NCBI RefSeq assembly: GCF_003597395.2
Contig: NC_133790.1
Location: forward strand, 18,252,662-18,316,661
DNA length: 64,000 bases
Source: Chelonoidis abingdonii
Taxonomy: Eukaryota > Chordata > Testudines > Testudinidae
Direction: 5' to 3'
This document shows positions 55,402 to 64,000 of this stretch, in pieces; positions within the stretch are counted from its first letter, which is position 1; the number at the start of each line of letters is the position of its first letter. Position numbers and translations under genes: made by a program. The notes beneath the pieces are model-generated. The model was not told the DNA's origin, did not search any database, and saw nothing but the letters and a program-made list of their open reading frames with translations.

Positions 55402-56938
55402 GGGTACGTCTACCCTACAGGATTATTCCGATTTTACATAAACCGGTTTTGTAAAACAGATTGTATAAAGTCGAGTGCATGCGGCCACACTAAGCACATT
55501 AATTCGGTGGTGTGCGTCCATGTACCAAGGCTAGCATCGATTTCTGGAGCGTTGCACAGTGGGTAGCTATCCCATAGTTCCCGCAGTCTCTCCTGCCCAT
55601 TGGAATTCTGAGTTGAGATCCCAATGCATGATGGTGCAAAAATAGTGTTGCAGGTGATTTGCCTGGCTGAGGTCGGCTGGGGGCGCAAAGACAAAAATGG
55701 GAATGACTCCCTGAGTCATTCCCTCCTTTATGTTTATCTAAAAATAGAGTCAGTCCTGCCTAGAATATGGGGCAAGTGTACTAGAGAACCAGTGTACCAG
55801 AGAGCACAGCCGCTCCGTGTCAGATCCCGCAGAAATGATGAGCTCATGCCATTCTAGGGGTGTGCCCCTGCAACAACCCCCCCCGTTGCTTCCCTGCTCC
55901 CCCAACCCTCCTGGGCTACCGTTGCAGTGTCCCCCCATTTGTGTGATGAAGTAATAAAGAATGCAGGAATAAGAAACACTGACTTGTTAGTGAGATAAAA
56001 TGAGGGGGAGGCAGCTGCCTCCAGGCAGGACATTAAAGCTGCTATGATAGTCCAGGCAGTACAGAATCTTTTCTTTAGACATGAAAAGGGGGGGGGCTGA
56101 TGGAGCTCAGCCCCCAGTTGCTATGATGAAGACGGTTACCAGCCATTCTGTACCATCTACTGGGAATGACCGGGAGTCATTCCTATTTTTACCCAGGCCC
56201 GCCCCGGCGACCTCACCTGAGGCCAGCCAGGAGCACTCACGGGCTGATGATGACGATGGATAGCAGTCATATTGTACTACCATCTGCCACCAGGGAGGGG
56301 AGGGGGGAGAGGATGCTGCTGTTCAGTGCCGCAGCATCCGCGTCTACCAGCAGCATGCAGTAAGGACATAGGGTGACATATAAAAAAAGTCAAGAAACGA
56401 TTTTTTTCCCCTTTTCTTCACAGGGGGGGGAGGGGGGTAAATTGACGAGCTATACCCTGAACACACCCGGACAATGTGTTTGACCCTACAGGCATTTGGA
56501 GCTCAGCCAAGAATGCAAATGCTTTTCGGAGACTGCGGGGACTGTGGGATAGCTGGAGTCCTCAGTACCCCCTCCCTCCCTCCATGAGCGTCCATTTGAT
56601 TCTTTGGCTTTCCGTTACGCTTGTCACACAGCACTGTGCTGAGTCCCTCTGTGTCTATCTGCCTGGAGATTTTTTTCAAATGCTTTGGCATTTCGTCTTC
56701 TGTAACGGAGCTCTGATAGAACAGATTTGTCTCCCCATACAGCGATCAGATCCAGTATCTACCCTAATCCGATATGGTAATACCGATTTCAGCGCTACTC
56801 CTCTCGTCAGGGAGGAGTACAGAAACTGGTTTAAAGAGCTCTTTATATCGATATAAAGGGCCTCTGTGTGGACGGATGCAGCGTTAAATTGGTTTAACGC
56901 TGCTAAAATCGGTATAAACGCATAATGTAGATCAGGCC
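55402..56938. mobile_element. PIF/Harbinger-type DNA transposon, 1537 bp
   Basis: Flanked by the trinucleotide TAA on both sides (55399-55401 and 56939-56941), the target signature of PIF/Harbinger elements. The inverted ends GGGTACGTCTACCCTA... and, reversed, GGCCTGATCTACATTA... share GTCTAC/ATCTAC and CCGATTTTA. The inside has inverted segments built on GGGAATGACTCC (near 55698) and GGAGTCATTCC (near 56172), runs of G and no recognisable transposase or Myb-like ORF; the longest frame (56476-56856) has no known domain. Probably non-autonomous. It breaks the older repeat at 55350-55398 and 56942-57140. Confidence 0.75.
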
Positions 56939-56941
56939 TAA

Positions 56942-57140
56942 GAGTCCTGTGGCACCTTATAGACTAACAGATATATTGGAGCATAAGCTTTCATGGGTGA
57001 ATACCCACTTCGTCAGACGCAGAAGTGGGTATTCATCCACAAAAGCTGTGTCTGATGAAGTGGGTACTCATCCACGAAAGCTTATGCTCCAATATGTCTG
57101 TTAGTCTATAAGGTGCCACAGGACTGTCACTTTTTACAGA
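56942..57140. repeat. Right part of the split repeat with tandem and inverted hammerhead-like units
   Basis: It starts GAGTCCTGTGGCACCTTATAG and ends with the inverted partner CTATAAGGTGCCACAGGACT (57101-57120). Between them are units built on CTGATGAAGTGGGTA and CCACGAAAGCTTATGC: one inverted (56979-57016), one partial direct (57022-57047) and one complete direct (57057-57089). The motif order resembles repeats from Penelope-like retroelements, but I cannot assign the family firmly. Confidence 0.6.
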
Positions 57141-58114
57141 ATAAAGAATGCGTCTCTAGGGATTCAGGAAGTCAACCTTATTCAGCACTGAATTCCGCCC
57201 GCTAATGTCTTAGAAGCACAGATCAATGGTTTTATGGACTTTACAAACCTAGCACATTCTGTACCGCTCAGAGTGAGTACAAAGTCAACCAACACAGAAC
57301 AACCACTGTGGAGACATGCAAAACAAAGGGATAAAAAAACCTGGGTCTTAACTATAAATTTCTTCTGTAAAACAGTATGTCTGAATTCTGTATGCGAGTG
57401 GGTCCTAACCCTGAAGGAATGTTAAGGCAATTAGAACTGAATAATATGGCAGGCAACATCAGAAATTCCTACCAACTGTATTTCAGACTAACTTAAATAG
57501 CTGGTGAAACTATAAAAACTGGTTAATCTAAATACTAGTCCTTTGGTAACACAGGCCCAGCGTGCTTTCCACTTATCCAGTTCTCTTCTCGAAACTGTGG
57601 TTCTGAGTCCTGATCTGAGGGTGAAACAGGAATTGACCAACATTGGTTCAATGAAAAATGTACATGTAATGACCAAATTCTTCTCATAATTGCTCTGGCA
57701 ATTACGTGTATATAGGATGTAACTAGCAGGATTCAACAACAGGGAGAGAAAGAATCAAGTAGTCTTTCTACAAAACTCATTTTAGGACTTTTACCAAATG
57801 AGTCAGATAAGTCAAGCTTAATATTTGGTAAACATATGGATTGAAAGATGTAGCAGTTTTGCTTATTTCCATAATTAGTGCATGTCAGCAATCTTATGAA
57901 GCATGCTTTGAGCTCTAGTGAAGGATAGTTCCTTGTTGATTGAAACTCTCATATACATATAGTTTGTAGTTCATCTGGTCACTTTGTCATTAGCTACTTT
58001 CTTTCCTTTGTAGAACTGATAAATGAAATTGTTTTTAATTGTTCACTTTATTAATGTAAGTTCTGTTCACCATTCACTACACTTGCCTGCATTGTAACTT
58101 CTGTTCACTGTTTG

Positions 58115-58536
58115 NNNNNNNNNNNNNNNNNNNNNNNNNNNNNNNNNNNNNNNNNNNNNNNNNNNNNNNNNNNNNNNNNNNNNNNNNNNNNNNNNNNNNN
58201 NNNNNNNNNNNNNNNNNNNNNNNNNNNNNNNNNNNNNNNNNNNNNNNNNNNNNNNNNNNNNNNNNNNNNNNNNNNNNNNNNNNNNNNNNNNNNNNNNNNN
58301 NNNNNNNNNNNNNNNNNNNNNNNNNNNNNNNNNNNNNNNNNNNNNNNNNNNNNNNNNNNNNNNNNNNNNNNNNNNNNNNNNNNNNNNNNNNNNNNNNNNN
58401 NNNNNNNNNNNNNNNNNNNNNNNNNNNNNNNNNNNNNNNNNNNNNNNNNNNNNNNNNNNNNNNNNNNNNNNNNNNNNNNNNNNNNNNNNNNNNNNNNNNN
58501 NNNNNNNNNNNNNNNNNNNNNNNNNNNNNNNNNNNN
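58115..58536. other. Assembly gap (422 N)
   Basis: A run of N. Any open frame crossing it is an artefact. The sequence to its right looks like part of a repetitive LTR-like element, a plausible cause of the gap. Confidence 1.
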
Positions 58537-59150
58537 CTTATAACAGTTAAAGAGGGAATGGGAGCCAGAGCAAAAGACAATCAACTTTGTCAAGTGGGCC
58601 CAATAAAGAAGAGCAGACATATTGACGACCCTCAGGGATTTAGAAGCAAGACCTTCTTTAGAAACGCCCTCTTTGAGCAGCATTTGGGACAACACCAGAA
58701 AAAAAGCAGCACAAAGACCAACGACCACAGACAACAGACACAGACCCAGATTTTGAATCTGGTCTGGATTTGCATAAAGGGGGAAGCTGCTATAATACGA
58801 GGTTGTCTTGCAGAAGGCCCTGGGTCTGTCTTGTCCACCGTCGGAGCATCGATCCGGATCGCAGAAGCTGGCCCACCCTCCCCCCACTAACCACCTGGCC
58901 AGTGCAGTTAAGGGGAGCGGCAACTAGTTTGAGGTAAACAGCAAGAGGAGTGTAGTTTGTGTCTCTGTGTGTGTGTGTGTGTGTGTGTGTGTTGAGTGTC
59001 GTGGACTGGTGTGTGTGCTGTGTGTGTGTGTGTGAATGCATGACTGTAATATATCATATGCATATGATAAGAGTATTAATTAATACCTGTATTACTAATA
59101 AATGTGGCGTTTTGCCTTAATCCCCCTGAAAAGATCCCGTATAGTACTTT
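58537..59150 (+). mobile_element. Possible LTR fragment with TG microsatellite
   Basis: Right of the gap are a TATA-like CTATAATACGA (about 58791), a (TG)n tract (58964-58991 and 59010-59033) and AATAAATGTGGCGTTTTGCC (about 59097), followed by GATCCCG and ending near TACAACA. The order promoter-like box, polyadenylation signal, CA end is what an LTR of a retroelement shows. No internal coding region is visible, and the left half is lost in the gap. A simple alternative is unrelated unique sequence with a microsatellite. Confidence 0.35.
58964..59033. repeat. (TG)n microsatellite, interrupted
   Basis: Two TG tracts separated by TTGAGTGTCGTGGACTGG. Confidence 0.9.
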
Positions 59151-61084
59151 GAGTACAACACCTTACATGGAGTGAATTGGATAGACTGAAGTTCAATTGC
59201 CCATACTACATCCAAGTTACCAACATTTTGGAGGATGTGATTAACTGGACCAACGTATAGACTCCTGTCCTGAGTTGTACTAGGATATTGGGCTAGAACA
59301 TTTCTAGAGTTCCTTTGTGCATAATTGTCCTTGTGAAATATACCTGATCCACTACTAAGAATATTTAACTCAGACACCCTTCTGGCAAAAGTTAGGGGAG
59401 CTAGAGTCCACGTTCATAGGGGATTAACGCAGACTTGTAAACCCAGACTTAAGTTCTAAAATGGACACAATCTCAACCAGCTATTGTACTGTGTTCCATT
59501 TTAGGATCCTAGCCCTACACAGATGCCTGGAAAACGTTCTTTCCTGTACCATCTGATTATTGTATTCAGAGCTGTTAACCATAACCCACAGTAACTCAGT
59601 TTCCAGTCTGCTGACACTATCCCACAGAAATTTAACTCTGTGGTCTGGAGGGTTCGGAGATTCATTCTGCACTCTGTGAACTTATGCTGAATCTAAGCTA
59701 CATCCACAAGGATGCAACTGATTATTTCCTACCTTGCCCTCCAAATTTTAGAACCATGTCAGTTATCTGCCTAAACAAAAACCCTTGGCTTTCCAATATT
59801 ACCTTTAAAGTAGCTAGACTGCTAAACTTATGTAGAATGAGTCTGGATGGCAAACTGGTCTCAGCAGTGGTAAATACAACCATCAAGTTGTTTACCATTA
59901 AACACTTTTTTTGGAGCAGAACCTACCCTGCCTGGTCATTGTCAGATGAGGGTAACATCTCTTCATTTTAAGACTTCTTAAACTGGTGGAGACTTGGATA
60001 GCAGTTGCTATGCCAAGATCTGCCCGAGCCTGCGTTCCCTCATTTAAAGTAAATATTTATTTGCTTTGCTGTTTTGGGATGATGCAAAATCAGTATATCT
60101 TGGGGTCTTCTAGAATGGATATTATCCTTTGTAAGGTCTCATTCAAGTCCTAGTCCCTTGATTTGTGGATTACCTGCTCTACTAATCTGCTCTGTAGTTT
60201 AATCTGCCTTTTAGGACACATTTCTTCTGCTTCCTGCATTAGAAACTGACATATTCTTCTTCTGTTTACTTATATATCCTTGAAGTTGTCAGGTATGCCT
60301 GAAATCATGATAGAGCCTTGCTGCCAGTAGCTTCATCCTGTTTCTAATTCTTCTGTTCTTGTGATTGCTTCACATCTCTTGAACTGTGTGCAAGGTTGGC
60401 ACCCATTGTTACAGTTTCCTTCACTGAGATTTGGGAGTGGAAACTGCATAATCTGCTGCTCTGCTGGCTAGTCTGAAGAGGAGTGTACTGGCAGCGAAGC
60501 AGCTATTCCTTTTTCCAGATGCTCTTAAGATGGATCTTAAAGGTCAAAATGAACCAGTGAAGTTTTTTCAAGTGAAGAAACGCCCAAGAATGCTGAGGGA
60601 AAAAACTTCCGGCATCGGTGCATGTGGTGAGCACAGATACCTAATATGGAATGGACATGAGCAAGTACTCTACGAAGAAAACTTCATTCTGTCAATGCAT
60701 CTCTATCTTGAAAGACAAAAACACAATACAATATTTAAGGTATTTTTAAGATGCCTATCACTTTGGTAACTAAGCAGTTCTAGGTCAGGCAATCTGCCAA
60801 TCTTATCAAACTGTACAATGATTTTGTGATACACACAAACATCCAATAGGAACAGAGATGAGATTACCAAAATCCTTTTAATTTGTGACCTCCAGTAAAT
60901 TCAAAATTGAACTGGGGTCTCTGGGTTCAAATTCAATCCCAACACTTAGTCAACTAACAATTTTAACTCCTTGATGATGGAAAATTGGGATTTCCATTTT
61001 ATATATTGAAGTCAACTTCATTGCAACTAATCTTGAGAAATATGGGCTGCTACAGCCAATGAGTTTAAAAAGAAGGTTGTTGTC

Positions 61085-62446
61085 ATCTTCATCATGTTCC
61101 TATTACGCCTCTGGCATTTAGGGCAGTGACGAAGCTCCTCCACTCTTGTCTGATTCTGGCAAATCTTTCAATGGTTCCCCAGCTGTCCCCCTAGGTTTTT
61201 CAGCTCGGCTTCCACAGCTCTTCGCCATGTTGTTTTTGGATGGCCTTGTTTTCGCTTGCTTCCAGGTGTCCATCTTATTGCTACTCTGGTGATGGAATCA
61301 GTTTCCATCCGAAGCACATGACCGATCCATCTCCAGTGCCTCCTGGCAATGATGGCACTCAGATCCTCTTGGCTGCACTGTGTCAATAGATCTTGATTTG
61401 ATATTGTTCTGGGTCAAAAGATTTGAAGGATTTTTCTGAGGCAGGTTATATAGAATGAAGACAGTTTGGAAATATCATACTTTCTCATTCCTCAACATTC
61501 TGCACTATAAAGTAGCGTTGAAAGTATGCAGCTCTGATAAATCTTGAGTTTGGTTTTGGTGTTGTATTCTGATGATTTCCAGACTGTATATAAGCTCCTG
61601 AAGGTATTCCTGGCTTTATTGATTTTGTTCCGGATATCCTGGCTTGTTCCACTGTCCTAGCTGATGGTACTGCCCAAGTATGTGGATGTTTCTACACTGA
61701 TGAGAACATGATCCTTTATCCGTACTGGTGATGGTGAGGCAATATTAAAGGTCATGATATCTGTCTTACTGATTTTCAGTCCAATTTGCTGGATGAATGC
61801 ATAGAGTCAAATTGTTTTTTCTTGTATATGGTATTGGGTATGTGATAGGAGAGAGAAATCATCTGTGAAGTCCAGGTCTTCACGGGATGAGAAGTGTTTC
61901 CATTTAATGCGTCTTGGCATGTCTTCTGTTGTACACTGCATTACCCAGTCGATGGGAATGTTGAAGAGGAGTGCAGACATGACACATCCCAACGTACTCC
62001 TGTTTTGACTTCAAAACTGAGCTCACTGTGATCAATACTGTAGCTTTTGATTATGTTGATTATACGGAAAGGAATTCCATATGCCCGCAGAATGCGCCAT
62101 AGGCTGGTCCTGTGAATGCTATCAAAAGCCTTCTCAAAGTCTATGAAATTTATGTAGAGTTGCCGATGCCATTCTAAGCTCTGTTCTATTATGTTTCGTA
62201 GAGTCAAGATCTGGTTTATGCATCCACGACCTTTCCAAAAACTAGATTGCTCTTTTCTGAGAATGCTATCAACTGCCTCTGTTATATGCTGGACTATGAT
62301 CTTACATAATACTTTGCTTGGCCAGATAAAAGTGTGATACCACACCAGTTATTACAATCACTGAGAGTTCCTTTCTTTGGTATCTTCACTATAACCCCAT
62401 TGGTCCACTCATCTGGCACTTTTTCCCTTTCCCAAACTGATGTAAA
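61085..62446 (-). mobile_element. Decayed LINE: reverse transcriptase and C-terminal region
   Basis: On the minus strand, fragments in different frames follow reverse transcriptase order. Near 62400-62350 comes a segment like NGVIVKIPKKG then LSDC. At about 62345-61990 lie KGRGCINQILTLRNIIEQS and the RT motif FIDFEKAFDSIHR; at about 61992-61807 GCVMSALLFNI, IDWVMQ and a degraded active site (LDFTDDF where FADD is expected). Finally, at 61386-61168, comes the C-terminal GHVLRM, WTPGSKRKQGHPKTTWRR. Frameshifts separate the pieces and the catalytic box is altered, so it is inactive. The clade (RTE-like is my guess) is not certain. Confidence 0.85.
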
Positions 62447-62448
62447 TA

Positions 62449-62665
62449 CAGGCGAGTTTCATCTTACACTGGGGTTACGTTCTGCTGTCAGCACGTAAAG
62501 CGAAAATCGCGTATAGTCAAAATTACATTGAATGTAATGGTGGGAGGAATCACCCACACTACAGGTATAGTATTTAAATTGTTATTTTTCCTGTTTTTTG
62601 TTTTTGCCGACCGCGCAAATCTGAATTCGCGCATGTTAAATGTGCGTTAAAATGAGACTCGCCTG
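62449..62665. mobile_element. Mariner-type MITE, 217 bp, inside the LINE
   Basis: Flanked by TA (62447-62448 and 62666-62667), with inverted ends CAGGCGAGTTTCATCTTA and, reversed, CAGGCGAGTCTCATTTTA. Internal ACGTAAAGCGAAAATCGCG and CGCGCAAATCTGAATTCGCG are further symmetric words. No transposase. It is younger than the LINE it abuts. Confidence 0.85.
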
Positions 62666-62824
62666 TAGAGGGGTCAGGATAGATGATGCTAATCCAGGAT
62701 TAAAAAGGAGGTAAAAGTTTATTAAAAAAAAACCTAAGTGTCATGCTTATCCATAATTTTAAAATGAGATTTTTTTCAAAGCAGTTTAAGCAATTTGTAT
62801 GCCAAATTCTCATTAACTTTACTA

Positions 62825-63100
<276 letters not shown>

Positions 63101-63549
63101 TCATATGGAAAGTACATTGAAATGGCCACATTACAAGCTTTTGATAAGACTCAAAGATTTCTACTTTTACTCTATTACTGCTGCTCAGATTTATTTTTAG
63201 AAAAAGTGATAGATGAAGTAATTTGATATAAATAGCTTTCACAAACAATTCTGATCAAGTTTCGTCTTCACCCACAGACATATTTTTATATTAGACTTGT
63301 ATCAGTCTGTGATGGAAAACTGAATTTTGATCAGCTTATAGAAAAATAAGTACTACCAAACATGAAATGAGCTACATTTGAGTCTCAACAAGTGAACTAA
63401 AAATTAATCTACATTTTTATTTTGTAATATTCAATTTAATATCAATACAATAAAGAAGAGATCATTTCTTCATTTTCCAGAGAAGTTATTTGAGACTTAA
63501 AGAAGTGGCTTAGACTGTTCACTTAGTAGAGCGATACTGTATAAACCCT

Positions 63550-63690
63550 TTATTATAATTATTATTACTACTAATTTATATATGCGATAGCATCGAGAGG
63601 ATTCAATCAGGCTAGAGGCCCATTACTCTAGATACATGATGTGATTATAACAAATAATGGGAGGGAAGGGAGAGAGGGAACAAGGATAAC
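63550..63690. repeat. L2/MIR-related fragment
   Basis: ATAGCATCGAGAGGATTCAAT then GGCTAGAGGCCCATTACTCT resembles the repeat family at 34755-34930. Strongly diverged; exons of MAPK1 further upstream lie beyond the window. Confidence 0.4.
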
Positions 63691-64000
63691 AATAAAAATA
63701 TCCCACATTCACATAGGCTTGTAACATGCAGAACTTTATAGTTCTAAACCAGTTAAAAGTATTTTCCGATATAAGTAAGATTTAGCTATCCTCAACTGCC
63801 CCTCAAACTAGGTTGGTCATTTCTAGTAGGCATCACAACAGAAGTACGTAGATGGACAGAGTAGTGATCTTGCAGAACACTTCAGGAAAAGTATTTCATA
63901 CATATAATACAGTGGAAGAAAGTATGGAGATAGCTGTTGGAGAGGTGGATAAGTGGGTGGCCAAGCCTGGTGTTGCTGGTAGAGATCCACCAATGAGGTA

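Noticed and set aside
58077..58923. Long minus-strand open frames of up to 272 codons
   Set aside because: They run through the 422-base N gap; the N stretch has no stop codons by construction.
60530..60769. Open frame of 79 codons with protein-like look
   Set aside because: Part of it resembles the dispersed repeat also suspected at 42060; no family recognised.

Overview
The window is vertebrate nuclear DNA, most likely from a turtle. The reasons are sparse single-copy exons in long AT-rich introns, one CpG-island promoter, CR1 LINE tails, many old MIR/L2 fossils, and a varied set of hAT, Tigger/mariner and PIF/Harbinger elements of the kind common in chelonians. The species call is an inference from repeat style. 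There are no operons, CRISPR arrays or bacterial features.

Two protein-coding genes can be supported, both on the minus strand. YPEL1 (yippee-like 1) has its promoter/CpG island at about 18.57-20.48 kb, a candidate non-coding first exon with a consensus splice donor at 19301, and its first coding exon at 11893-12009. The remaining coding exons are not in the window and should lie to the left of base 1. MAPK1 (ERK2) has coding exons 6, 7 and 8 at 62944-63075, 54910-55019 and 53317-53444, then a long 3'UTR exon from 49666 down to roughly 45.0 kb. Exons 1-5 lie beyond the right edge. The order and shared orientation of YPEL1 and MAPK1 match human chromosome 22q11, which supports both calls.

Layout: 1-11892 is YPEL1 intron; 12091-19301 is YPEL1 intron 1; 18570-20480 is the CpG island; about 20.5-45.0 kb is intergenic, with only repeats recognised; 45.0-49.67 kb is the MAPK1 3'UTR exon; 49.67-63.08 kb and onward is MAPK1 introns and exons. 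A 422-base run of N (58115-58536) lies in MAPK1 intron 6. That intron is repeat-rich: a PIF/Harbinger-type element sits inside an older repeat, an LTR-like piece abuts the gap, and a decayed LINE carries a mariner-type MITE.

I found no convincing undescribed system. The observations most worth a second look are a GC-AG intron at the end of the first YPEL1 coding exon; a repeat at 56.98-57.09 kb with tandem and inverted hammerhead-like motifs; an open frame of about 54 codons behind an acceptor-like site inside the MAPK1 3'UTR; TATA boxes facing away from YPEL1 in its CpG island; and several transposon insertions whose target duplications can be read directly.
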